This document shows, piece after piece, positions 1-5,858 of a stretch of 7,732 nt of DNA. The DNA is taken from positions 1 to 7,732 of the forward strand of contig DATNIC010000060.1 of the NCBI GenBank assembly GCA_035604635.1, read 5' to 3'. Position numbers and translations under genes: made by a program. The notes under the pieces are model-generated. The model was not told where the DNA came from. It made no database searches and saw nothing but the letters and a program-made list of their open reading frames with translations. How positions within the stretch are numbered: position 1 is the first letter of the stretch; every line of letters begins with the position of its first letter. The DNA comes from DATNIC01 sp035604635 (lineage in GTDB: Bacteria > Vulcanimicrobiota > Vulcanimicrobiia > Vulcanimicrobiales > Vulcanimicrobiaceae).

Positions 1-218
1 ACTACTTCATCGACTATCACAAGGCGAAGGACCCCGAGATCGCCACTCTAAAGGTAGAGGATCTTCGCGAAAGCCGTCTCGTCGTGTGCGACCCCGCACC
101 GATCCCTGCCGACGAACTGAAGCGCTCCTGTGACTGGCTCAAGGGCTGGGATATACTGGAAGAGACCGCATCGCCGCTCGACCTCGTCAACACGGAAGTG
201 CAGCTTCACGCACATTAG
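1..218 (+). CDS. C-terminal end of a probable ABC-transporter substrate-binding protein (partial)
   Basis: An open frame enters from the left edge (first full codon at 3) and ends at TAG 216-218, giving 71 C-terminal residues. The segment is helical and polar; its tail carries a DWLKGWDIL stretch followed by a short D-L-V-N element about ten residues later. In NMT1/SsuA-type periplasmic binding proteins the last helices look like this: a Trp-containing helix that checks for a two-residue 'W..W' pattern, then an acidic L-V-(D/N) turn. By that resemblance it is probably the end of a nitrate/taurine/thiamine-precursor-type solute-binding protein, which would bind a small substrate outside the cytoplasmic membrane for an ABC importer. 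The family call is inference from a short fragment. A second, clearer binding protein of this class starts at 6985, so the window may be bracketed by related transport genes. Confidence 0.45.
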   Translation, partial: YFIDYHKAKDPEIATLKVEDLRESRLVVCDPAPIPADELKRSCDWLKGWDILEETASPLDLVNTEVQLHAH

Positions 219-219
219 A

Positions 220-248
220 CGGTCTTAGCACGAGGACGAACAAGACCG
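220..248 (+). terminator. Weak hairpin just after the first gene, possible terminator
   Basis: CGGTCTT (220-226) and AAGACCG (242-248) form a perfect 7-bp inverted repeat around a 15-nt loop, starting one base after the stop codon at 216-218. There is no clear T-run after it (the following bases are GTTTCAAAT), so it is at best a weak or factor-assisted terminator or a 3'-end stabilising structure. Confidence 0.25.
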
Positions 249-261
249 GTTTCAAATCCAT

Positions 262-288
262 TCCTCACCACTGTCAAGAGAGTGAGGA
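262..288 (+). promoter_or_regulatory. Hairpin covering the ribosome binding site of the hydroxy-acid oxidase
   Basis: TCCTCAC (262-268) is perfectly complementary to GTGAGGA (282-288), with a 13-nt loop at 269-281. The right arm contains the Shine-Dalgarno core GAGG (284-287), five bases before the ATG at 293. The structure would therefore hide the ribosome binding site in the mRNA. The inverted repeat is directly visible; a regulatory role is inference. The leader is too short to hold a known metabolite riboswitch, and none was recognised. Confidence 0.4.
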
Positions 289-292
289 CCCC

Positions 293-1498
293 ATGGATCC
301 AAACCGGCGCGAATTCCTATCAGCGACCGCGGTCGCGGCGACGTTAACTGCGACCGCAGCAAGCCCCGTTCTCGCCCAAACGACGACCACGGCGCAGGCC
401 GCCGACACGACATTTACCACGGCTCCGGCCCAGGGCGCCGTAGCCTATGCGGCGCCGACCGAGATCAAGAAGATCGAGATCGTGAATTTACGCGAACTCG
501 AAGCCGCGGCGCAAAAGGTTATCCCGAAGGGCGGCTTCGGCTACATCGCAAGCGCCGCCGGCGACGAGTGGACGAAGAACGAGAACCAGGCTGCGTTCAA
601 GCGCGTCACGATCGTGCCGCACTATCTCTCCGGCCACGCAGACGCGGATCTCACGACGACTCTCTTGGGTTCGAAGATCGCGATGCCGATTATCACGACG
701 GTCATGGGCGGTCATGGATTGGCGCATGTGACGGCCGAAGCGGGCACTGCAAAGGGAACCGACGCGGCGGGAACGATCTTTACGGCCGGATCGCAGTCGA
801 CGTTGACGCTCGAGGAGATCGCCGTCGCGAGCCCGGGGCCGAAGTGGTTTCAGATCTACTTACAAAAGGATCCTGGTGTCAATAGGGACTTGCTCCTGCG
901 CGCGAAGGCCGCGGGCTACCGTGCCGTCGTCGTAACGATCGACGCGTTCGTCTCCTCGAACCGCGAGACCGACGCACGCGACCGCTTCCATTTGCCGCTG
1001 CCTTCCGGAAATTTCCCGGGCAAACGAGGCGGTTACGGCTCCACTCCGTTCAAGGAAGATCTCGGCTGGGACGACATAGCCTTCGTGCAAAAAGTGACCG
1101 GGCTCCCCGTCATCGTCAAAGGCGTCATGTCGCCCGAACTCGCCGCCGCCGCGGTCACGCATGGCTGCGCGGGGATTCAAGTATCGAATCACGGCGGACG
1201 TCAGCTCGACGACGTGCCGGCCGCATTCACGATGCTGCCGCACATCGCGCAGGCCGTCGCCGGACGCATTGCGATCGTCGTCGACAGCGGCTTCCGGCGC
1301 GGGCAGGACGTTTTCAAGGCTCTCGCGCTCGGGGCGAACGCTGTCGCCATCGGCCGGCCGGTGATGTTCGGACTCGCGCTGGGCGGCTGGATGGGCGTAC
1401 AACAAGTCCACGAGCATCTCAAGGAAGAGCTGCGGATGACGATGCGCCTAGCCGGTGCCGCGACGGTCGCCGACATCTCGAAACGATACCTGTTATGA
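293..1498 (+). CDS. Tat-exported FMN-dependent alpha-hydroxy-acid oxidase, L-lactate oxidase-like
   Basis: This 401-residue protein belongs to the FMN-dependent alpha-hydroxy-acid dehydrogenase family (lactate oxidase, glycolate oxidase). These enzymes oxidise a 2-hydroxy acid to the 2-oxo acid; oxidases pass electrons to O2 and make H2O2. Residues 1-28 form a twin-arginine signal (NRREFL at 4-9, Ala/Thr-rich core, V-L-A cleavage site before Q29), followed by a Thr/Ala-rich linker to about residue 55. From residue 56 it aligns along its length with Aerococcus lactate oxidase as I remember that sequence: GGFGYIASAAGDEWTK at 80-95, QIYLQKD 187-193, VKG 275-277, SNHGGRQLD 298-306 with catalytic His300 and substrate-binding Arg303, DSGFRRG 331-337 and GRPVMFGLALGGW 354-366. 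Likely active-site equivalents are Tyr84, Tyr189, Asp217, Arg224 and Lys276. Differences from lactate oxidase are Gly139 where it has Ala95, a lid loop (about 232-261) some eight residues shorter, and a shorter C-terminus. The start is supported by GAGG five bases upstream. The substrate is unproven, but the family is certain. Confidence 0.93.
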   Translation: MDPNRREFLSATAVAATLTATAASPVLAQTTTTAQAADTTFTTAPAQGAVAYAAPTEIKKIEIVNLRELEAAAQKVIPKGGFGYIASAAGDEWTKNENQAAFKRVTIVPHYLSGHADADLTTTLLGSKIAMPIITTVMGGHGLAHVTAEAGTAKGTDAAGTIFTAGSQSTLTLEEIAVASPGPKWFQIYLQKDPGVNRDLLLRAKAAGYRAVVVTIDAFVSSNRETDARDRFHLPLPSGNFPGKRGGYGSTPFKEDLGWDDIAFVQKVTGLPVIVKGVMSPELAAAAVTHGCAGIQVSNHGGRQLDDVPAAFTMLPHIAQAVAGRIAIVVDSGFRRGQDVFKALALGANAVAIGRPVMFGLALGGWMGVQQVHEHLKEELRMTMRLAGAATVADISKRYLL

Positions 1499-1513
1499 AT
1501 CGTAAGGTCGCGG

Positions 1514-2509
1514 TTACAAGAACGACAGGTCGGTTGCTCGAGGGGCGCACTCGTTCTCGACGAGCCACGCGTGATTCCACAGGCGCGAGCGGTAGCGGTC
1601 CCCGCCGTCGCAGAGAATCGTCACGACCGCGCTCCCCTTGGGCAACGTTTGGGCGTAGCGCGCGGCGCCGACGACGTTGAGTGCCGCCGAGCCGCCCAGA
1701 AAGAGCCCCTCCTCGCGTAGGAGCCAGTACGCCATCTCGACCATCGCCTGATCGTCGACTTGCAACGCGTCATCGATCGGCGCGTCTTTGAAATTCTCGG
1801 TGATCCGCTTGATCCCGATCCCTTCGGTGTTCGAGTCGCCGCTTGACGTCAGCTCACCGGTTTTCACGTAGCTGTATAGTACCGAGCCCATCGGGTCGCA
1901 CAGGACGGTACGGATCGCGGGGTTTTGCTCCTTGAGAAACAGTGCGGTCCCCGCGAGCGTCCCGCCGGTCCCGCAGGCCGCAATGAATGCGCTCAGCTCG
2001 GAGCCGAACGCCGACCAGATCTCCGGCCCCGTCGTCGCGTAGTGTGCGCGCCGGTTCGCGACGTTGTTGAACTGATCCGCCCAAATCGCGCCGCGCGTCT
2101 CCTCGGCGATCTTGCGCGCAACGTGATAATAATTTCCCGCATTCGCGAACGGCACGGCCGGAATGACCCGGAGATCGGCGCCGATCGTGCGCAGCAGCTC
2201 GTACTTCTCCTTTGACTGATCGTCGGGGATGCAGATGATGGAGCGATAGCCGCGCGCGTTGCCGATCAGCACCAAAGCGATGCCGGTGTTCCCGGCCGTC
2301 CCCTCGACGATCGTCCCGCCCGGCTTGAGCGTCCCGCGCGCCTCCGCATCGTCGATGATCCCCCGCGCCGCACGATCCTTGACCGAGCCGCCAGGATTGA
2401 GAAACTCCGCTTTGCCGACGATCGTCCTGCCGATCGACGCGGAGAGTTTCGGCAGGACGATGTGCGGCGTGTTGCCGACGGTCCCGCTGAAGCCCGCAGA
2501 TGCGCCCAT
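1514..2509 (-). CDS. cysK: Cysteine synthase-type PLP enzyme (O-acetylserine sulfhydrylase family)
   Basis: This 331-residue fold-type II PLP enzyme is most likely a cysteine synthase, which makes L-cysteine from O-acetylserine and sulfide in the cytoplasm. Visible motifs are VGNTP (11-15), NPGGSVKDR (38-46) with Lys44 as the PLP Schiff-base lysine, the substrate loop TAGNTG (71-76), the PLP-phosphate loop GTGGT (180-184), and LGGSAA (271-276) where Ser274 would contact the pyridine nitrogen. Length is normal for the family. The substrate loop reads T-A-G-N-T-G, where classic CysK has T-S-G-N-T-G; the Ala form is known in one subgroup that is also annotated as cysteine synthase A. The ATG lies 2 nt after the stop of the upstream gene, with no good Shine-Dalgarno, so translation probably depends on coupling. 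The gene is convergent with the oxidase, with 15 nt between the stops. A related reaction (cystathionine- or diaminopropionate-type synthase) cannot be excluded. Confidence 0.85.
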   Translation of the reverse strand: MGASAGFSGTVGNTPHIVLPKLSASIGRTIVGKAEFLNPGGSVKDRAARGIIDDAEARGTLKPGGTIVEGTAGNTGIALVLIGNARGYRSIICIPDDQSKEKYELLRTIGADLRVIPAVPFANAGNYYHVARKIAEETRGAIWADQFNNVANRRAHYATTGPEIWSAFGSELSAFIAACGTGGTLAGTALFLKEQNPAIRTVLCDPMGSVLYSYVKTGELTSSGDSNTEGIGIKRITENFKDAPIDDALQVDDQAMVEMAYWLLREEGLFLGGSAALNVVGAARYAQTLPKGSAVVTILCDGGDRYRSRLWNHAWLVENECAPRATDLSFL

Positions 2510-2511
2510 CT

Positions 2512-3204
2512 TTACGGCTTTGGAACCGTGCGATCGCGTTTGAATCGTTCGAAGTCGGCAGCGCGCGACGCCGGAAAGGGATAGGCTTCATCGATCGCCC
2601 AGCCGGCTGCGATGAGCGCCTGCGAAAACTCATCGCGCTCGGCCATCTCGGCGCCGCGCAAGGCGACTTCGTCGGCGAGTGCCTTCGGCACGACCAGGAC
2701 CGCGTCGTCATCGGCGATGATGTAGTCGCCGGGTTCGACGAGGACTCCGCCGCACTGCACCGGCTTGTCGCTCTCGCACGAGACCAGATTGCGCACCGAC
2801 GGCTCCGGCTGCGTCCCGCGCGCATGGACGGTAAGTCCCATCGCGCGAATCCCGGCGATGTCGCGCACGACGCCGTCGGCGATCACGGCTGCCGCTCCGT
2901 TGGCGTGTGCTCGCGCAGCGAGCATGTCGCCCAAGACCGCGCCGTCGGGTGAGCCTATCGCATCGATGATCAGGATCTCGCCGCGCCGCAAGGTGTCGAT
3001 CGTCGCGCGCTGGATGTTGACCTTCGGGGGCTTGACGTCTTCTCGCGCCGGGAGGAACCGCAGGGTCCGCGCCGGCCCGCTGGCGACGCCTGAACCGGAA
3101 AGGCGCTGCAATCCGCGCATCACGACGCGCGTCACCCCGAGCTCGCGCAGGATCACCTTTGCATTCGCCGTCGGGACGACATGCAGCAACTCGACCAAAG
3201 TCAT
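2512..3204 (-). CDS. RraA / 4-hydroxy-4-methyl-2-oxoglutarate aldolase-like protein
   Basis: This 230-residue protein belongs to the RraA / dimethylmenaquinone-methyltransferase-like superfamily (the latter name is a historical misannotation). Class II pyruvate aldolases of this family use a divalent metal to cleave 4-hydroxy-4-methyl-2-oxoglutarate or oxaloacetate to pyruvate. The signature is complete: GD at 92-93, DGVVRD at 110-115 with the catalytic Arg114 and metal-ligand Asp115, then CGGVLVEPGDYIIADDDAV at 151-169. The segment RFLPAREDV (49-57) is typical of the longer members annotated 'ribonuclease activity regulator RraA'. E. coli RraA itself is only about 160 residues and binds RNase E, so a metabolic role is more likely here. 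The ATG is preceded by GGAGG (3219-3215, minus strand) with a 10-nt spacer. It is the first gene of an operon with the cysteine-synthase gene and is divergent from malonyl-CoA decarboxylase. Confidence 0.85.
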   Translation of the reverse strand: MTLVELLHVVPTANAKVILRELGVTRVVMRGLQRLSGSGVASGPARTLRFLPAREDVKPPKVNIQRATIDTLRRGEILIIDAIGSPDGAVLGDMLAARAHANGAAAVIADGVVRDIAGIRAMGLTVHARGTQPEPSVRNLVSCESDKPVQCGGVLVEPGDYIIADDDAVLVVPKALADEVALRGAEMAERDEFSQALIAAGWAIDEAYPFPASRAADFERFKRDRTVPKP

Positions 3205-3214
3205 AAGGCGGTAA

Positions 3215-3219
3215 CCTCC
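3215..3219 (-). promoter_or_regulatory. Ribosome binding site of the RraA-like gene
   Basis: On the minus strand GGAGG lies 10 nt before the ATG at 3204. It is the strongest Shine-Dalgarno in this part of the window and fixes the start of the RraA-like protein. Confidence 0.65.
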
Positions 3220-3228
3220 ACAGGCCGC

Positions 3229-3238
3229 ATTCTACAAT
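3229..3238. promoter_or_regulatory. Overlapping divergent -10-like hexamers between the RraA-like gene and malonyl-CoA decarboxylase
   Basis: The 51-nt gap between the two divergent starts contains TACAAT on the plus strand (3233-3238) and TAGAAT on the minus strand (3234-3229). Each is one mismatch from the TATAAT -10 consensus, and they overlap by two bases. Neither has a recognisable TTGACA-like -35 at 16-18 nt, so this is a candidate shared divergent promoter only. Confidence 0.25.
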
Positions 3239-3255
3239 TGCCGGAATATCCTATC

Positions 3256-4572
3256 ATGAGCACGGCCCTCCCCAGACGAAGCGGCGGTTTCCGTAATGCG
3301 TGGCGCGATCTCGCGACGCGCACGTGGGGTGTTGCGTCGATCGACCCGGATCTCGGCGAACGGGACGCTGAACGCGTTCGCGAATCGATCCGGGCGTGTC
3401 TCGAGGCGCGCGGCGGTGAGCTGGCCGCGCGCGCCGAAGCTGCGTCGCTCGGCTTGCATTATCTCAACCTGGGCGACGAGGGCCGGCGCCGCTTCCTGCG
3501 CATCCTCGCCGAATTCGACTTGGAACGCGCGGCCGTCGATCGCGCCGTCGCCGAGATGCAGGCGGCCGATACTGACGAGCGCTTTCGCGCCGGGGCGCAG
3601 CATCTCGATAAGACGCTCCAAGCACCGTTCATCCAAGTCTTGCGACGCTTCAACAGCCTGCCGCGTGGCTTCAAGTTTCTGGTCGACATGCGCGCCGACG
3701 TCATGCGGCTGGGCGACGACGCGACGTTCCGGCGTCTCGACGACGGCCTGTACGCGCTTCTCTTGTCGTGGTTCGATCTCGGCTTTCTCGAACTGCGTGC
3801 CGTGACGTGGGATACGTCGGCGTCGCTGCTCGAAAAGCTTGCGAACTACGAAGCCGTTCACGAAGTCCGCGGTTGGCTCGATCTCAAGCAGCGCCTCGCC
3901 GTCGACCGCCGCTGCTTTGCGTTCTTTCATCCGCTGATGTCCGACGAGCCGCTCATCTTCGTCGAAGTCGCGCTCACGAACGAGCTGACCGGGAAGATCG
4001 ATGCGGTCCTCAAACAATCCGCCTCCAAGGATCCGCGCGAGGCGACGACCGCGATCTTCTACTCGATCTCGAACTGCCAAAAGGGCTTGACCGGGATGAG
4101 TTTCGGCGACGTCCTCATCAAACGCGTCGTCGAAGAGCTCTTGCGCGAACTCCCCAACCTCAAGACGTTCGCCACTCTCTCGCCCGTACCGGGCTTTCGT
4201 TCGTGGCTCGATAGCCGGCTCGACTCGACGAGCTTGCAAGAAGTCCTAGCACGCCGCGGTTGGTATCGCGAGGCTGAGCTTTCGAACGGCTTGCGTGAAC
4301 CGCTCTTGCGTCTATGTGCCCGCTACCTCTTGGTGGAGAAACGCAGCGACGGCTCTGTCCTGGATCCGGTCGCGCACTTCCATTTGAGCAACGGCGCGCG
4401 GCTCGAGCGGCTGGACTGGCTCGCCGATACGTCGTCACGCGGTCTCGCCAACTCGGCCGGGATCATGGTCAATTACCTCTACGCGCTCGACCGGATCGAA
4501 GACAACCACTACGCGTATGCAACCCAGCACCGGGTCGACGCCTCGAACGCCGTCCGCGCGCTCCTTCGATAG
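3256..4572 (+). CDS. Malonyl-CoA decarboxylase
   Basis: This 438-residue protein converts malonyl-CoA to acetyl-CoA and CO2. It has the two-part layout of the malonyl-CoA decarboxylase family: an N-terminal all-helical oligomerisation domain (about 1-190) and a GNAT-like catalytic domain (about 195-438). Diagnostic stretches are HPLMSDEPLIFVEVAL (225-240), ISNCQKGL (271-278), FGDVLIKRVVEEL (283-295), TLSPVPGF (307-314) with the presumed catalytic Ser309, FHLSNGA (375-381) with catalytic His376, and SAGIMVNYLYAL (400-411). The open frame extends upstream to 3181, but those 25 codons would run antisense through the start of the RraA-like gene and its ribosome binding site, so ATG 3256 is chosen. 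The Shine-Dalgarno is weak. The enzyme may degrade malonyl-CoA made from external malonate or balance fatty-acid synthesis. No malonate transporter or malonyl-CoA synthetase lies next to it. Confidence 0.93.
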   Translation: MSTALPRRSGGFRNAWRDLATRTWGVASIDPDLGERDAERVRESIRACLEARGGELAARAEAASLGLHYLNLGDEGRRRFLRILAEFDLERAAVDRAVAEMQAADTDERFRAGAQHLDKTLQAPFIQVLRRFNSLPRGFKFLVDMRADVMRLGDDATFRRLDDGLYALLLSWFDLGFLELRAVTWDTSASLLEKLANYEAVHEVRGWLDLKQRLAVDRRCFAFFHPLMSDEPLIFVEVALTNELTGKIDAVLKQSASKDPREATTAIFYSISNCQKGLTGMSFGDVLIKRVVEELLRELPNLKTFATLSPVPGFRSWLDSRLDSTSLQEVLARRGWYREAELSNGLREPLLRLCARYLLVEKRSDGSVLDPVAHFHLSNGARLERLDWLADTSSRGLANSAGIMVNYLYALDRIEDNHYAYATQHRVDASNAVRALLR

Positions 4573-4599
4573 TCGAGCCGCCGAGCAGCGCTCGCTCGC

Positions 4600-4626
4600 T
4601 TGCGCGTCACACTCGTTGCACGTCAC
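4600..4626 (+). repeat. Two near-identical 11-bp direct repeats upstream of the exported coiled-coil gene
   Basis: TTGCGCGTCAC (4600-4610) and TTGCACGTCAC (4616-4626) differ at one base and are 16 nt apart start to start; both are preceded by a CTCG element and followed by A. They lie in the 120-nt gap after the malonyl-CoA decarboxylase stop, about 70-90 nt before the next start. They could be a tandem regulator site or chance; no matching promoter hexamers were found. Confidence 0.3.
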
Positions 4627-4679
4627 AGAAAGTTCTAAGAGCGTTTGCGTTACGGTCTGCGGGGTAAGAAGCAACTAAT

Positions 4680-4685
4680 GGGAGG
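4680..4685 (+). promoter_or_regulatory. Ribosome binding site that selects the GTG start at 4693
   Basis: GGGAGG lies 7 nt before GTG 4693. It overlaps the alternative in-frame ATG at 4678, so that ATG and the TTG at 4645 are unlikely starts. Confidence 0.6.
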
Positions 4686-4692
4686 CCAACCC

Positions 4693-5115
4693 GTGACCAA
4701 ACGTATTATCGCAATGGCACTCTGTGCCGGACTGCTCTCGGTGGGCGCGGGCGCCCCGGCCCTGGCCGATGGTGCCGCCAGCACGCGCAACATCATCTTC
4801 GGTGCCGCGGCCGCGGGAGTCGGGACGGCCGTAGTCATCAATCATAATAAGAAAGTCCACCAGAAGATCGACGAGAAAGACGCGCAGATTCACTCGCTCG
4901 ACCAGCAGCGGTCGGACGCCGAGACGTCGTACCAGTCGGAGCACCAAGCGTATCTGCACGAGGTCGCGATCGCGAACCACTATATGGCCGAGAACGCGTC
5001 GCTCAAGCGCGAGGTCGCTGGACTCCAAAACCGACGCCAAGTCTCGCTGAACGGCGCTCCGGGTGCACCGCCGCTGAGGGTCGCCTCGGTCTCTTACGGC
5101 TGGGGCCGGCTCTAG
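4693..5115 (+). CDS. Exported coiled-coil protein of unknown function
   Basis: This 140-residue protein starts at GTG 4693, chosen because GGGAGG lies 7 nt upstream and translation then begins directly with a signal peptide. The order is: Sec-type signal 1-25 (Lys/Arg start, hydrophobic core, A-L-A before D26); a Gly/Ala-rich hydrophobic stretch 33-49 (NIIFGAAAAGVGTAVVI) that could be a membrane anchor or glycine-zipper-like helix; a polar coiled-coil candidate 55-113, rich in Gln, Glu, Asp, His and Lys; and a short Gly/Pro tail ending in SYGWGRL. No enzyme motif is visible. It is probably anchored in or associated with the cell envelope, with the coiled coil outside the cytoplasm. A lipoprotein gene follows after 3 nt, suggesting the two are made together. 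The name stays descriptive because I do not recognise a characterised family. Confidence 0.75.
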   Translation: MTKRIIAMALCAGLLSVGAGAPALADGAASTRNIIFGAAAAGVGTAVVINHNKKVHQKIDEKDAQIHSLDQQRSDAETSYQSEHQAYLHEVAIANHYMAENASLKREVAGLQNRRQVSLNGAPGAPPLRVASVSYGWGRL

Positions 5116-5118
5116 ACC

Positions 5119-5481
5119 GTGCGTAACGTAGGAATCGCGCTCGCGGGGGCTCTCGCCCTCGCGGGCTGCGCGACGGCCCACGCGCCGATCGATGTCGCAG
5201 ACCAAGTGACGCGTGCCGTTTACAGCGACGATCTCAACGGGACCGTTGCGCACTTCGACGGCGACTTGCGCGATCAAGTCAAGACCGCGGACGTCGATCA
5301 GCTCTCAAAGCTCATGCACGAAATGGGATCGTATCAAAAGCTGTCGATGGTCAACGCCGACGACCAAAACCGCCGCTACGATTATGAGGCGAACTTCGAT
5401 CGCGGATCGGTGCTCGTCCAGATGCGCTTCGATCCTGACGGCAAGGTCGCGGCTTACCGCATCTCGCCGATCCAGCAGTAA
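5119..5481 (+). CDS. Small lipoprotein with a DUF3887-like domain
   Basis: This 120-residue protein begins at GTG 5119, three bases after the preceding stop, with little Shine-Dalgarno, so translational coupling is likely. Residues 1-17 form a lipoprotein signal: Arg2, an Ala/Leu core and the lipobox L-A-G-C with Cys17 as the lipidated residue. The mature part (about 24-120) has the plan of small NTF2-like / DUF3887 domains: a helix with 'DDLNGTVAHFD', a segment ending in 'LSKLMHEMGSYQKL' (F/Y after Gly), then beta-strands with 'RYDYEANFDRGSVLVQMRFD' split by turns and a final 'DPDGKVAAYRISP'. Such domains occur in secreted proteins and often sit beside hydrolases, but no catalytic residues are known for them. 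It would sit on the outer face of a membrane. Its partner is probably the coiled-coil protein encoded just upstream. Confidence 0.78.
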   Translation: MRNVGIALAGALALAGCATAHAPIDVADQVTRAVYSDDLNGTVAHFDGDLRDQVKTADVDQLSKLMHEMGSYQKLSMVNADDQNRRYDYEANFDRGSVLVQMRFDPDGKVAAYRISPIQQ

Positions 5482-5554
5482 GGAGCGGTGTGATCCCCGC
5501 CATAACGCTCGGTGCTTCGATCGCCCTATCATCCTTATGAAGAAGGGTGGTTCG

Positions 5555-5830
5555 ATGCAGTTCGAAGGGACGGTCACTCGGGTCAACGATAAGCGGATCG
5601 CGATCGTCGTTGTGGACGCCGGCGTCGTCGACGATCCGCTGACCGCCGGCCGGGTGTTAGCCTCCTATCAAAAGACCGTGTTCGGCAAGACGCCGACCGT
5701 CTTGTTCGGCCGCAGCGCCGGCGGGTCCGGACCGCAATATTTCGGGCCTGCCGAACTCGTCGCGGAGCTCAGCGGTATCGACCCGCGGCGCTTCCGTTGG
5801 CATCGCTACACGAGGAAGACCAAGGCCTAG
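5555..5830 (+). CDS. Small hypothetical protein, 91 residues
   Basis: I do not recognise this family. The ATG at 5555 is preceded by AAGGG with a 7-nt spacer; an in-frame ATG at 5537 would add six residues and place this Shine-Dalgarno inside the gene. The protein has no signal peptide or membrane segment. It looks like a compact alpha/beta domain: strand-forming 1-21 (FEGTVTRVNDKRIAIVVVD), a helix-like 30-43, a strand at 46-52 (TPTVLFG), a glycine-rich turn 53-60, then YFGPAELVAELSGI (62-75) and a basic aromatic tail (RRFRWHRYTRKTK). The tail would suit nucleic-acid or phosphate contacts, but that is speculation. The codon pattern matches its neighbours and the frame is uninterrupted, which supports a real gene. 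It ends 28 nt before the flavin monooxygenase gene, but any functional link is unproven. Confidence 0.65.
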   Translation: MQFEGTVTRVNDKRIAIVVVDAGVVDDPLTAGRVLASYQKTVFGKTPTVLFGRSAGGSGPQYFGPAELVAELSGIDPRRFRWHRYTRKTKA

Positions 5831-5858
5831 AGGACACCGGGCCGAAGAGTGCCCCGTC

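Noticed and set aside
860..1417. Minus-strand open frame (185 codons) opposite the hydroxy-acid oxidase
   Set aside because: It is a shadow frame; the plus strand here encodes the conserved FMN and catalytic motifs.
1499..1513. Bidirectional terminator between the converging oxidase and PLP-enzyme genes
   Set aside because: Only 15 nt separate the stops and no stable hairpin or T-run is visible there.
1854..2825. Minus-strand open frame (323 codons) spanning the junction of the PLP enzyme and the aldolase
   Set aside because: Its product is a very Arg/Ser-rich sequence in the wrong frame of two clearly real genes; no domain is visible.
2512..3204. RNase E inhibitor (true RraA) as the function of the minus-strand gene
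   Set aside because: The protein is far longer than E. coli RraA and keeps the full aldolase Arg-Asp signature, so a metabolic aldolase-like role fits better.
3181..3255. 25-codon upstream extension of the malonyl-CoA decarboxylase frame
   Set aside because: It runs antisense through the start codon and Shine-Dalgarno of the RraA-like gene and lies before the typical family N-terminus; ATG 3256 is preferred.
3232..4239. Long minus-strand open frame (335 codons) opposite malonyl-CoA decarboxylase
   Set aside because: It is an Arg/Glu-rich mirror of a high-GC gene with every diagnostic family motif on the plus strand.
5527..5536. TATCAT as a -10 box for the small gene at 5555
   Set aside because: No TTGACA-like element lies 16-18 nt upstream, and the same string also occurs overlapping the ATG at 3256, where it cannot be a promoter.
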